From assembly GCF_019029495.1 (NCBI RefSeq), contig NZ_JAERQM010000001.1, positions 806,001 to 870,000 of the forward strand: a stretch of DNA of 64,000 nucleotides, given 5' to 3'. The first letter of the stretch is position 1. Each line of letters opens with the position of its first letter. This document shows, one piece after another, positions 34,233 to 42,701 of the stretch. A model generated the notes under the pieces. The model searched no databases. It was not told the DNA's origin and was given only the letters and a program-made list of their open reading frames with translations. Made by a program: the position numbers and the translations under genes. The DNA is from Falsiroseomonas oleicola (GTDB taxonomy: Bacteria; Pseudomonadota; Alphaproteobacteria; Acetobacterales; Acetobacteraceae).

Positions 34233-35714
34233 TCAGGTCCCCACCGATTCTTCGGCTTTCGCCTTGGCCGCCTGGATCTTGCGCTGACGCTCCCGGAAGC
34301 CGGGCGGATCCACCGGTTTGTCGCGGAAGCCGTAGCCCGCGCCATCCGGCGTGCCGACGCCTTCGAAGAAGCTGACCATGCGGCTGAAACGCTCACGCCC
34401 CTTGGTCTGTGCGGCGACGATGCTGGCCATGGAGCCAGCGCCGGCCGCGCCGAACAATGGCCGCGCCGAGATCATGTTGGTGAAATACAGCGCGGGGATG
34501 CCGAGCTCCTTCGCCTTCTGCACCAGCGGCGTGGTACCGAGCGCCAGGTCGGGCCTCACCTCCCGCATCGCCGCCATGTCCTGTTCCAGGCTGGCGCGGT
34601 ACTGCACATGCGTGCCGCGTGCCTCCAGCCATTCGCGGTCGGCATCGGACCATTCGGTGCGCGGGCAGGCGGTGCCGACATAGGGCACTTCCGCGCCCGC
34701 CTCGACCATCAGCCGCGCAACCAGCAATTCGGAGCCTTCGTAGCCGGAGACGGTGATGCGCGCATTGATCGGGGCCGCTTCCAGCGCCGCTTTGATCGCC
34801 GGCAGCGCCCGCGCCTTGGCGGCATCGAGTTGCGCGGCGGTGGTGCCGGTGGCGCGCGCGATGGCGTCGAGCCAAGCCGCCGTCCCGTCATGTCCCACGG
34901 GGCCGGAGCCGACCACAGGACGGCCGGCGGCGCGAAATTCGCGGATGCTGGCGGTGTAGAAGGGATGCACCGCGGCCACGACTTCGCAGTCCAGCGCAGC
35001 ATAGAGGTCACGCCATTCCCGCGCCGGTGTCTGCGGGGCCACGGCCAGGCCCATCGGCGCCAGCATGGCGCCCACACCCATCGGATCCGCGGGGAACAGC
35101 TCACCGATCAGCGCGACGGTGCGCTCGCCCTCCACCATCTGCCGCGGCCGCGCCACCGGGCCGGCCTCGGCCTCGCCGCGGGCATAGCGCAGCATGGCGC
35201 CGGCCAGCACGTCCTTGGCTTCCGCATGCGTCGGCACACCAAAGCCCGGCACGTCGATGCCGATGATGCGCACGCCGTTGATCTGCTTCGGCAGCAGGTC
35301 CAGCGGCACGCCGGAGGCGGTGGGCACGCAGAGATTGATGATGACGACGGCGTCGTAGTCCTCGGGCTTCGCGGTTTCCGTCACCGCATCCCGGATATCC
35401 TCGAACAATTTTCCGGTGACCAGCGTCTCGGAATTGAAGGGCACATAGCCCACCGTTCGGCGCGCGCCGTAGAAGTGGCTGGTAAAGGTCAGGCCATAGA
35501 CGCAGCAGGCGCTGCCCGACAGAATGGTCGCAGTGCGGCGCATGCGCAGCCCGACGCGCAGCGACCCGAAGGCCGGGCACATGCTCTGCGGCTGGTCATG
35601 CGGGCCGCGCGGGTAGTTCTTCGTCAGCTCGTCCATCACCAGAGACTTGCCGGCGGCGCGCGCGGCGGCCTCCAAAGTCTCACGGCCTCCGTGGCAACCA
35701 GCGGGGTCACTCAT
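34233..35714 (-). CDS. bchY: Chlorophyllide a reductase subunit Y
   Basis: The 493-residue protein has SMCPAFGSLRVGLRMR and ILSGSACCVYGLTFTSHFYGARR, the cysteine motifs that hold the [4Fe-4S] cluster shared with BchZ. INLCVPTASGVPLDLL supplies another conserved Cys, and VSGYEGSELLVARLMVEAG is typical of the family. It is part of the BchYZ catalytic component of chlorophyllide a reductase. It sits 3 bases from both bchX and bchZ. Confidence 0.96.
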   Translation of the reverse strand: MSDPAGCHGGRETLEAAARAAGKSLVMDELTKNYPRGPHDQPQSMCPAFGSLRVGLRMRRTATILSGSACCVYGLTFTSHFYGARRTVGYVPFNSETLVTGKLFEDIRDAVTETAKPEDYDAVVIINLCVPTASGVPLDLLPKQINGVRIIGIDVPGFGVPTHAEAKDVLAGAMLRYARGEAEAGPVARPRQMVEGERTVALIGELFPADPMGVGAMLAPMGLAVAPQTPAREWRDLYAALDCEVVAAVHPFYTASIREFRAAGRPVVGSGPVGHDGTAAWLDAIARATGTTAAQLDAAKARALPAIKAALEAAPINARITVSGYEGSELLVARLMVEAGAEVPYVGTACPRTEWSDADREWLEARGTHVQYRASLEQDMAAMREVRPDLALGTTPLVQKAKELGIPALYFTNMISARPLFGAAGAGSMASIVAAQTKGRERFSRMVSFFEGVGTPDGAGYGFRDKPVDPPGFRERQRKIQAAKAKAEESVGT

Positions 35715-35717
35715 GGT

Positions 35718-36737
35718 TCAAGCGCCCTCATAGACGACTTCGAGGGACGGCTTGTTCAGCACCTCGGCGCCGCACATGTCCTCCATCGTCGCCGGATCCA
35801 GCACCACGCCACGGCCAACCGCATCGCCCTTGAACAGGTTCAGCAGGTTTTCGTGCGTCAGCGGATAGGGGCGGACGGGCGGCGCGCCGGCCACCTGCAA
35901 AGCGAGCTCCTCGAACACGCTGGCCCATTGGCCGCCCGGCACGCCGACGATCTCGTAATTCGCGGACTTGCGGCGGATGTCGTCATCGGCCGGGATCGCC
36001 GCCAGCACCGGGATGCCGACTTCCTTCGCAAAGGCCTGCGCCTCGCCGGTGCCGTCATCCTTGTTGATGACCATGCCGGCCACGCCTACATTGCCGCCAA
36101 GCTTCTTGAAGTACTCGACCGCCGAGCAGACGTTGTTCGCAACATAGAGCGACTGCAGGTCGTTCGAGCCGACCACGATCACCTTCTGGCACATGTCGCG
36201 TGCGATCGGCAGACCGAAGCCGCCGCACACGACGTCCCCAAGGAAGTCGAGCAGGACATAATCAAAATCCCACTGATGGAAGCCCAGCTTCTCCAGCAGC
36301 TCGAAGCCGTGGATGATGCCGCGCCCGCCGCAGCCGCGGCCAACTTCCGGCCCGCCGAGTTCCATGGCGAAGACTCCGTCGCGCTTGAAGCAGACATCGC
36401 CGATCTTCACCGCCTCACCGGCCGCCTTCTTCTTGGAAGACGTCTCGATGATCGTCGGCACGGAACGGCCGCCGAACAGCAGGCTGGTCGTGTCCGACTT
36501 CGGATCGCAGCCGATCAGCAGCACGCGCTTGCCCTGCTGCGCCATCATGTAGCTGAGGTTCGCCAGCGTGAAGGACTTGCCGATGCCACCCTTGCCGTAG
36601 ATGGCGATGATCTGCGTTTCCTTCTTCACAGGCCCCGTCGTCACCGCATCCGGCTCCTGCTCCGCTTCCGCGCGCAGCGCATCCGCCATGCTCTGCTGGG
36701 CCGAGGGTGCGGGCGAAGAACCGGTCTGTGCGGTCAT
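35718..36737 (-). CDS. bchX: Chlorophyllide a reductase iron protein BchX
   Basis: The 339-residue NifH-like protein has the P-loop YGKGGIGKS, the GCDPKSD switch, GRGCGGRG with one cluster cysteine and [10 protein letters not shown] with the other. It passes electrons with ATP hydrolysis to BchYZ. The ATG at 36737 overlaps the bchC stop (ATGA) and is nine bases from GGAG; ATGs at 36743 and upstream are less well placed. An N-terminal polar extension of about 45 residues precedes the NifH fold. Confidence 0.96.
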   Translation of the reverse strand: MTAQTGSSPAPSAQQSMADALRAEAEQEPDAVTTGPVKKETQIIAIYGKGGIGKSFTLANLSYMMAQQGKRVLLIGCDPKSDTTSLLFGGRSVPTIIETSSKKKAAGEAVKIGDVCFKRDGVFAMELGGPEVGRGCGGRGIIHGFELLEKLGFHQWDFDYVLLDFLGDVVCGGFGLPIARDMCQKVIVVGSNDLQSLYVANNVCSAVEYFKKLGGNVGVAGMVINKDDGTGEAQAFAKEVGIPVLAAIPADDDIRRKSANYEIVGVPGGQWASVFEELALQVAGAPPVRPYPLTHENLLNLFKGDAVGRGVVLDPATMEDMCGAEVLNKPSLEVVYEGA

Positions 36738-37663
36738 GAGCATGCTCTCCAATCGAGGATCATCTTGAGGCACGCGGGATCGTTGAAGGCCGTGCGGTAG
36801 GCATCGGGCGCGGCCGCGGCGTCACGCCGATGCGTGATCAACCCGTCCAGCGACAGCCGCCCGGCATCGAGCAGTTCACGCACGGCGATCAGGTCCGGCG
36901 TCTTCCATTCGGCCGCCACGCGGATCCGCGCCTCCCGCATGAAGGCCGGCGGGAAGGCAAAGCTCAGGGGCGCGCTGTAGAAGCCGGCGAGCACGATCTC
37001 GCCGCCCGGCGCCAGGCGCTGCACCAGGCTGTCCAGAAGCCCGCTGTCGCCACTGACATCGCAGATGCTGCGGTAGTCGCGCCGGGTGTCGGTCTCCGGC
37101 GCCAGCACGCTGTAGCCTTCGGCGCCATCGGCGCGCGCAGGGTTGGTCTCCCACACCGTGGGCGTGCCCCCCGCCGCGACAACCAGCCGCGCCACCAGCC
37201 GGCCGAGCACGCCATGGCCGACAATCAGCTCCGGCAGTTCCGCGGCGATGGCGTGTTGCGCGGTGGCGGCCAGGGCCATCAACACGCCCGTCTCGCCCAT
37301 CGCGTCATCGATCCGCACGGCGCGCGCTGCCGGCACCACCAGCCGCGAGGCGGCCCCGCCGAACAGGCCGCGCACGTCGCCGAAGCAGCGCGCACCCGGC
37401 ACGAAGACGCGTGCGCCGACCGACAATCCGGCTTCGGGCATCGCCTCCACCACACGGCCGACCGATTCGTAGCCAGGCACCAGGGGGTAGCCCATGCCGG
37501 GAAAGGGCGGCATGCGGCCGGACCACAGCAGACGCTCGGTGCCGGTGCTGATGCCGCTCCATTCCACATCCACCACGACATCCCCCGCGACAGGCGGTGA
37601 GAGTTCGAGGCGGCTCAGAACGAGGCGTTCCGGCGCTTCCAGCACGACTGCCGTGGTGTCCAC
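36734..37663 (-). CDS. bchC: 3-hydroxyethyl bacteriochlorophyllide a dehydrogenase
   Basis: This 309-residue protein is an MDR (zinc-type alcohol dehydrogenase-like) enzyme: [27 protein letters not shown] and [13 protein letters not shown]. It oxidises the 3-hydroxyethyl group to 3-acetyl in bacteriochlorophyllide a synthesis. The start is a GTG at 37663 after GGGGAG. Two exact PpsR/CrtJ palindromes lie 26 and 52 bases upstream, so bchCXYZ and puf can be repressed in air from here. Confidence 0.95.
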   Translation of the reverse strand: MDTTAVVLEAPERLVLSRLELSPPVAGDVVVDVEWSGISTGTERLLWSGRMPPFPGMGYPLVPGYESVGRVVEAMPEAGLSVGARVFVPGARCFGDVRGLFGGAASRLVVPAARAVRIDDAMGETGVLMALAATAQHAIAAELPELIVGHGVLGRLVARLVVAAGGTPTVWETNPARADGAEGYSVLAPETDTRRDYRSICDVSGDSGLLDSLVQRLAPGGEIVLAGFYSAPLSFAFPPAFMREARIRVAAEWKTPDLIAVRELLDAGRLSLDGLITHRRDAAAAPDAYRTAFNDPACLKMILDWRACS

Positions 37664-37688
37664 CTTGGAGACGCTCCCCTTCGTTACG

Positions 37689-37706
37689 TGTCAGCCTAGC
37701 CTGACA
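37689..37706. promoter_or_regulatory. PpsR/CrtJ palindrome, bchC-proximal
   Basis: Exact TGT-N12-ACA (TGT at 37689-37691, ACA at 37704-37706). It covers the likely -10 region (TAGGCT) of a bchC promoter whose -35 TTGACA lies inside the distal site. Confidence 0.85.
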
Positions 37707-37714
37707 TAAAACTA

Positions 37715-37732
37715 TGTCAAGCTAAACTGACA
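37715..37732. promoter_or_regulatory. PpsR/CrtJ palindrome, bchC-distal
   Basis: Exact TGT-N12-ACA (TGT at 37715-37717, ACA at 37730-37732). It is separated by 8 bases from the proximal site, the arrangement described for the bchC promoter of Rhodobacter. Minus-strand TTGACA (37720-37715) is inside it. Confidence 0.87.
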
Positions 37733-37741
37733 TACCAGGCG

Positions 37742-38905
37742 TCATGCTGCGCTGACATCCGCGATCAGGACACGCGCCAACAGCGGCGTCGGCGTCGGCA
37801 AGGCGCGGCTCGCGGCAAAGCCGGCCTCGCGCAGCATCGCCTGAAGCTCCTCGGCGCGGCGCGGCCGGCCGCGGCCCATGGCAAGCAGGTAGAAGCCGAA
37901 ATAGGCCTGCCCCATCGGCTCCGCCCCGGGCGTGCCGGCCATCGGCTCGGCGATCAGCAATCGCCCGCCCGCGGGCAGCGCGGCCCGCGCACTGCGCAGC
38001 AGGTGCATCACCACCTTGTCGTCATGGTCGTGCAGCACACGCACGAAGCTGATGAGGTCGGCGCCCTGCGGCAGCGAATCGGCGGTGAAGTCGCCGCCGA
38101 ACACCGCCGACCGCGCGCCAAAACCCCGCGCCGCCAGACGCGCCTGGGCGCGCACCGCCACCGGCGGCAGATCGAACAGCATCAGGCGCAGCGCCGGCGC
38201 GCTGGGCGCCACCTCCGCGAGGAAGGCGCCCTCTCCGCCACCGACATCCAGCAGCGCGCGATGGCGCCGGAAATCATAGGCGGCCAGAACCTCGGCCGCG
38301 ACCATCGGCTGCGACGCCGCCATCAACCCGGAGTAATCGGCCACCTGCCCGCCAGGCAGCGCGGCGGGCGCCTCGGCACCGGCATAGGCCCAGTAGCCCG
38401 ACAGCGCATTGCCTCCGCGTTCCCGCCGCAGCAGCGCCACGGGGTCGGCAAGATCCGCGTAGAGCAGTGCGTGATGTTCCACCATGGCGGCGATGCCGGG
38501 ATTGCCGATCATCGCCGCGCCCAGCGGCCCCAACACCCAGCGCCCATCGGCGCGGCGATAGGTGAGTTCCAGCGAAGCGGCGGCCTCCAGCAGCCGTGTC
38601 GTCGCCTCCGGCGTCAGCGCCAGGCGATGCGCGAGCGCGGCATCGGTGGCCGGCGCCTCATGCAGAATCTCGAACAGGTTGAGGCGCACGCAGGCGGTCA
38701 GCACCTGCGCATAGACGAAGCCCGCGCAGATATCGAAAAGTTGCCGCGCACGGCGCCGCGCCATCGGGCGTGTCAGCGGAAAGCGCGCGGCCCAGGCGCG
38801 AAAGCGCGGATCGGCCGTCACCGCCTCCCGCCACCCGCGCAGGCGATCGCGCAGGCAGAGCACGGCCGGCATGCTGGCCAGCACTGGGGGTGCGACGGTC
38901 TTCAC
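37742..38905 (-). CDS. crtF: Demethylspheroidene/hydroxy-carotenoid O-methyltransferase CrtF
   Basis: The 387-residue enzyme has an N-terminal dimerisation/winged-helix part (RRRARQLFDICAGFVYAQVL) and a C-terminal SAM domain (LLDVGGGEGAFLAEV, then RVLHDHDD with the catalytic His). It methylates the 1-hydroxyl of acyclic carotenoids. It starts at a GTG overlapping the crtE stop (GTGA). Its usual partner crtC, which makes the 1-hydroxy group, was not found in the window. Confidence 0.93.
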   Translation of the reverse strand: MKTVAPPVLASMPAVLCLRDRLRGWREAVTADPRFRAWAARFPLTRPMARRRARQLFDICAGFVYAQVLTACVRLNLFEILHEAPATDAALAHRLALTPEATTRLLEAAASLELTYRRADGRWVLGPLGAAMIGNPGIAAMVEHHALLYADLADPVALLRRERGGNALSGYWAYAGAEAPAALPGGQVADYSGLMAASQPMVAAEVLAAYDFRRHRALLDVGGGEGAFLAEVAPSAPALRLMLFDLPPVAVRAQARLAARGFGARSAVFGGDFTADSLPQGADLISFVRVLHDHDDKVVMHLLRSARAALPAGGRLLIAEPMAGTPGAEPMGQAYFGFYLLAMGRGRPRRAEELQAMLREAGFAASRALPTPTPLLARVLIADVSAA

Positions 38906-39774
38906 GCCGCCATGGTGGCGAGTTTCTGCGGCACCAGCCGCTTCACCTCCGCCAGCATCAGCCCGCGCAGCGCCGCCTGGCCCCGGCAGGGCGGCACCGC
39001 CGCCACCGCCTGGTCCGACAAAGCGCGAAGCCGCGCCACGGCGCCCTCCAGGCCGAATTCCGCCACGGCGCTCGGCCTTCCCAGCGCTTTGTCCACGCCG
39101 ACCGGCTTGCCGAGCGTCTCCGCATCCTCCACGGCGTCGCGAAGGTCGTCGGCGACCTGATAGGCCTCGCCCAGCCTATCCCCCAGCAGGCGCCAGGAAT
39201 CGGGCTCGGCATGGCCCGCGGCGGTGGCGCCGGCGATGGTCGCGGCGGCGAACAGGCTGCCGGTCTTCTGGCGCTGATATTCGGAAAGATCGGCGCGCGG
39301 CTCGCATTCCCAGGCCTGGCCCGCGACGATACCGAAGGGCACGCCGACGCCATCCCCCACCGTCAGCAGCAGTGGCCCCAGCCGTTCCGGCGCCGCCGGC
39401 GCGGCCCGCGCCAGGGTCTGGAAGGCCAGCACGATCAGCGCATCGCCGGCCAGCACCGCCAGCGGCTCGCCAAAGGCGCGATGCACGCTGGGCTTGCCGC
39501 GCCGCGTGGCGGCATCGTCGAAGCAGGGCAGGTCGTCATGCACCAGGCTGGCGCAATGCAGCAGCTCGATCGCGGCCGCGGCGGCGGAGGACAAGGCCGG
39601 CCGATCATCGCCGCAGGCCGCGGCCACCGCCAGCGTCAGGCGCGGACGGATGCGCCCGCCACGTGGAAACACCGCATGCCGCAGCGCCGCCGCGAGGCGA
39701 GGTGGCGCGCCGGCGGCCTCCGCATAGAGCACGGCATCCGCCAGGCTGGATTCGATGCGTGATACGGCATCCAT
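38902..39774 (-). CDS. crtE: Geranylgeranyl diphosphate synthase CrtE
   Basis: The 290-residue prenyl synthase has the first aspartate-rich motif HDDLPCFDD and the second, VADDLRDAVED. GKPSVHRAFGEPLAVLAGDALI between them is typical of IspA/CrtE proteins. It makes C20 geranylgeranyl diphosphate for phytoene and for the phytyl tail of bacteriochlorophyll. AGGAGG precedes the ATG at 39774. Its promoter region holds an exact PpsR site and TGTCA half-sites. Confidence 0.93.
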   Translation of the reverse strand: MDAVSRIESSLADAVLYAEAAGAPPRLAAALRHAVFPRGGRIRPRLTLAVAAACGDDRPALSSAAAAAIELLHCASLVHDDLPCFDDAATRRGKPSVHRAFGEPLAVLAGDALIVLAFQTLARAAPAAPERLGPLLLTVGDGVGVPFGIVAGQAWECEPRADLSEYQRQKTGSLFAAATIAGATAAGHAEPDSWRLLGDRLGEAYQVADDLRDAVEDAETLGKPVGVDKALGRPSAVAEFGLEGAVARLRALSDQAVAAVPPCRGQAALRGLMLAEVKRLVPQKLATMAA

Positions 39775-39806
39775 GGAAGCCCCTCCTGACCTGCGCCCGG
39801 CTTGAT

Positions 39807-39850
39807 TGTCATCTTGGCTTGTCAGTCCGGAGTGTCATTCTTTCCTGACA
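39807..39850. promoter_or_regulatory. crtE-side PpsR/CrtJ site with phased half-sites
   Basis: An exact TGT-N12-ACA lies at 39833-39850. Two further TGTCA half-sites start at 39807 and 39820, so three TGTCA copies repeat with a 13-base period ahead of crtE. Confidence 0.75.
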
Positions 39851-39899
39851 CATAAGTCAATCACCATTCGGTCACGCGGGCTTGAGGCGAAGACGTGAT

Positions 39900-39917
39900 T
39901 GTCATCCCCAGATGACA
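39900..39917. promoter_or_regulatory. PpsR/CrtJ palindrome upstream of the DUF2189 gene
   Basis: Exact TGT-N12-ACA (39900-39902 and 39915-39917), 69 bases before the plus-strand ATG at 39987 and 49 bases from the crtE-side site. Its inner bases extend the dyad to TGTCAT/ATGACA. Confidence 0.75.
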
Positions 39918-39986
39918 GTCGCGGGGTCCTTGCCGGACATCGCCGGCACCGGGCCGTCCGCGGAACCCTGATGGGGGAAGCGAACG

Positions 39987-40793
39987 ATGGCTGAGGCTTT
40001 GACCACCACCCATATGTTGGAGAGTGCCCCCGTGGCACCGCGCCGTATCGGCCTGCCGGATCTCGCCACGGCGCTGGGGCGCGGCTGGGCGGATTTCCTG
40101 GCGGCACCGACGCAGTTGATGTTCCTTTGCGTGCTCTATCCCCTCATCGGTCTCGTGGCGGCGACACTGGCCGCGGGCGATGAGGTCATGCACCTGTTCT
40201 ACCCGATGGCCACGGGCTTCGCCCTTGTCGGACCCATTGCCGCGCTTGGCCTTTACGAAATCAGCCGGAGGCGGGAGGCCGGGCTGACGGCCCGCTGGTC
40301 CGATGTCTTCACCGTGTTGCGGGCACCCTCCCTGCCGGCGATCCTGCTGCTCGGCCTGGTGCTGGTCGGGTTGTTCCTGGGCTGGATCTGGGCCGCCCAT
40401 GCGATCCATGCGGCCACCCTCGGCACGCTGCCGCTGGACCCGAGTGGGACCGGCCCGCGCGCCTTCCTGGGCCAGATCTTCGGCACCGCGGAAGGCCGGC
40501 GCATGCTGCTGCTGGGCCATGTCGTGGGCTTCGGCTTCGCCGCTGTTGTGCTGGCGCTGACCGTGGTGTCTTTCCCCATGCTGCTGGATCGGCCGCGGGC
40601 AGGGCTCGGCGAGGCGATCGGGATGTCGCTGCGGGCCGTGGCGATGAACCCCGTGCCGATGGCCGCCTGGGGCCTGATCGTCGCCGTCCTGCTGCTGCTG
40701 GGTTCGCTGCCGCTGTTCATCGGGCTCGCGGTGGCGCTGCCGGTGCTGGGGCACGCAACCTGGCATCTCTATCGACTCGTGGTGGCGCGCTGA
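39987..40793 (+). CDS. DUF2189 multi-span membrane protein
   Basis: This 268-residue protein has six hydrophobic helices and the DUF2189 pattern: LGRGWADFLAAPTQLMF near the N-terminus, GPIAALGLYEISRRRE, then a VVSFPMLLDRP and a C-terminal HATWHLYRLVV. The family has no settled function but is often found beside photosynthesis and respiratory genes. GGGGGA precedes the ATG. An exact PpsR site lies upstream, so its expression should follow pigment genes. It converges on crtB with 7 bases between stops. Confidence 0.8.
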   Translation: MAEALTTTHMLESAPVAPRRIGLPDLATALGRGWADFLAAPTQLMFLCVLYPLIGLVAATLAAGDEVMHLFYPMATGFALVGPIAALGLYEISRRREAGLTARWSDVFTVLRAPSLPAILLLGLVLVGLFLGWIWAAHAIHAATLGTLPLDPSGTGPRAFLGQIFGTAEGRRMLLLGHVVGFGFAAVVLALTVVSFPMLLDRPRAGLGEAIGMSLRAVAMNPVPMAAWGLIVAVLLLLGSLPLFIGLAVALPVLGHATWHLYRLVVAR

Positions 40794-40800
40794 ACGCGAC

Positions 40801-41814
40801 CTATCGCGTCATGGGACCGAGGGCCGTGTTCTGCCCCAGCCGATCGAACAGCGCGACGGCGCGGGCGATGCGGTCCGCCAGCGCCGGCGGCACAGCCTGG
40901 GTGCCGACGGCCTCCACCAGGAAGCGCACCGCCGGCAGGGGCGGCGCCGGGTGGCGGGCGGGACGGGCGGCGAGCGCCGTCATGCCGCGCGCCATCAGCC
41001 GCGCCTTGGCCGAACCGCTCACCACGGCGCGATGCGTGACGGAATCGCCGCCCTGGCCTTCCACCGCGCGACCGATCGCCGCATAGACATGCCGCGCCGC
41101 GCCGATTCCCGCGCGGCAATCCCAGGGCAGATAGGCAAAGCCCTGTTCCGCCCGCGCATAAAGCGTATCCGCATGGCGCAGCAGCCGCCGCACGACATCG
41201 CCCAGCGCCGGGGTGAAGCGTGGTGCGGCGAGGAAGGCCTCCGCCTCCAGCCCCGCCTCCGCCATCCAGTCCAGCGGCAGGTACAGGCGGCCCATCTGCG
41301 CGTCGGCGCCGACATCGCGCGCGATGTTCGTCAACTGCATGGCCACGCCCAGGTCGCAGGCCCGCGCCAGGGCCACGGGGTCGCGCACACCCATCAGCAG
41401 CGTCATCATCACGCCGACGGAGGCCGCGACGCGCGCCGCATAACCCTCCAGCGCCGCCAGATCGGCATAGCGCCGCCCCGCCGCATCCCAGGCGAAGCCC
41501 TCGACCAGGGCCGCCGGCAAGGCGCGCGGAATGCCGAAATCCCTGACCACAACGGCGAAGGCGCGATCCGCCGGATGGTGCTGGGGGCGCCCGGCCAGGA
41601 TCGCATCCAGCCGCGCCTGCAAGGCCGGCAGCGCCGCCGCGGGATCCGGCGCCTCGTCGATCGCATCGTCGGCCACGCGGCAGAAACCATAGAGCGCGGC
41701 GGCGGGCGTCGCGATGCGCGCAGGCAGAAGGCGCGAGGCGGCCCGGAAGGATTTCGATCCGCCGGCCAGAAGCACGCGGCAGGCGGCGAGGTCCGCGGCG
41801 CCGAGATCCTTCAT
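40801..41814 (-). CDS. crtB: Phytoene synthase CrtB
   Basis: The 337-residue squalene/phytoene synthase has the two aspartate motifs: VADDAIDE in the first third and NIARDVGAD with RLYLP following in the middle. It condenses two geranylgeranyl diphosphates to phytoene. The ATG overlaps the bchO stop (ATGA), making crtB the last gene of the bchF superoperon. From motifs alone a C30 (CrtM-type) activity cannot be excluded, but crtE upstream favours C40. Confidence 0.9.
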   Translation of the reverse strand: MKDLGAADLAACRVLLAGGSKSFRAASRLLPARIATPAAALYGFCRVADDAIDEAPDPAAALPALQARLDAILAGRPQHHPADRAFAVVVRDFGIPRALPAALVEGFAWDAAGRRYADLAALEGYAARVAASVGVMMTLLMGVRDPVALARACDLGVAMQLTNIARDVGADAQMGRLYLPLDWMAEAGLEAEAFLAAPRFTPALGDVVRRLLRHADTLYARAEQGFAYLPWDCRAGIGAARHVYAAIGRAVEGQGGDSVTHRAVVSGSAKARLMARGMTALAARPARHPAPPLPAVRFLVEAVGTQAVPPALADRIARAVALFDRLGQNTALGPMTR

Positions 41815-42701
41815 GCTGCCAACTCCTCCGCCGCATCCGGATGCTCTGTCAGGATCAACGCCGCGACCTCGGCCGGCCGTTCCTCATGGGCCAGATGGCC
41901 GAGGCCCGGCAGGGTGATGATGCGTGCCGAGGGCAGGCGCCGCTGCACCGCCTGTGCCTGCACAGGCGGCACGGCGCGATCCCCCTGCCCCACCACCAGT
42001 ACCAGTCGTGGCACCAGCCTCGGCAGGTCGCGCAGCAGCGGCACCAGATCCCAATGCGCCATCATGCCGAGCGCGGCGGCAAGGTGCCCGGAATGGCGGA
42101 ACAGCCGCGCATAAAGATCAACGCCGCGCGCGTCGATGCGGCTGCCGGTATCCCGCAGCAGCCGTTCGGCCACCGCGCGATCGGCGGCGCGCCAGGCGAA
42201 GAGACTCGGCACGAAGGGCAGGCCGACCAGCAGCCGCGCCGCGCGGGTGAAGAAGGCCGCATGGCGGTCGCCCAGCGGCTGGAGCGCGCCGTTCAGGCTC
42301 AGGATCGCGCCGGGGGCGATGCGCCCATCCAGCGCCATCCGCAGCAGAATCGCCGCCCCCGCCGAATGTCCCGCCGCCAGCGCCGGCCGCAGCCCCAGCA
42401 CATCGAGCAGCGCCGCGACGGACGCCGCCATGCCCGGCAGCGAAAGCCGCGCGGCGGGCACGGCATCGGAGAAGCCATGACCTGGAAGATCCGGCGCCAC
42501 CACGGTGAAATGGCGCGCCAGCAGCGGCAGCATGTCGCGCCAGGAATGGGTGGCGGCGGCGGTGCCGTGCAGCAGCAGCAGCACAGGCCCCTCCCCCATC
42601 ACCATCACATGCCAGCGCAGCCCGGCGGCGGTGACAAAGCGGCTGGCGGCGCGGTTCGGCCAGTCCCGTCCTTCAACCTGCCAGTCGGGGCGGCTGGCCA
42701 T
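41811..42701 (-). CDS. bchO: Alpha/beta hydrolase BchO (Mg-chelatase-associated)
   Basis: The 296-residue alpha/beta-hydrolase has the oxyanion LLLLHGTAAATHSW, APDLPGHGFSD, the nucleophile elbow AGHSAGA (Ser) and a C-terminal GLGHLAHEE histidine. BchO proteins are encoded beside bchI and bchD and are annotated as Mg-chelatase accessory proteins of uncertain chemistry. Its start shares one base with the bchD stop, and its stop overlaps crtB. Confidence 0.9.
   Translation of the reverse strand: MASRPDWQVEGRDWPNRAASRFVTAAGLRWHVMVMGEGPVLLLLHGTAAATHSWRDMLPLLARHFTVVAPDLPGHGFSDAVPAARLSLPGMAASVAALLDVLGLRPALAAGHSAGAAILLRMALDGRIAPGAILSLNGALQPLGDRHAAFFTRAARLLVGLPFVPSLFAWRAADRAVAERLLRDTGSRIDARGVDLYARLFRHSGHLAAALGMMAHWDLVPLLRDLPRLVPRLVLVVGQGDRAVPPVQAQAVQRRLPSARIITLPGLGHLAHEERPAEVAALILTEHPDAAEELAA

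Noticed and set aside
32790-36800. Very long plus-strand open frame (over 1300 codons) across the bchZ-bchX region
   Set aside because: It is antisense to bchZ, bchY and bchX, whose proteins have clear family motifs; the reverse frame is His/Arg/Gly-rich and shows no domain. High GC leaves such frames open.
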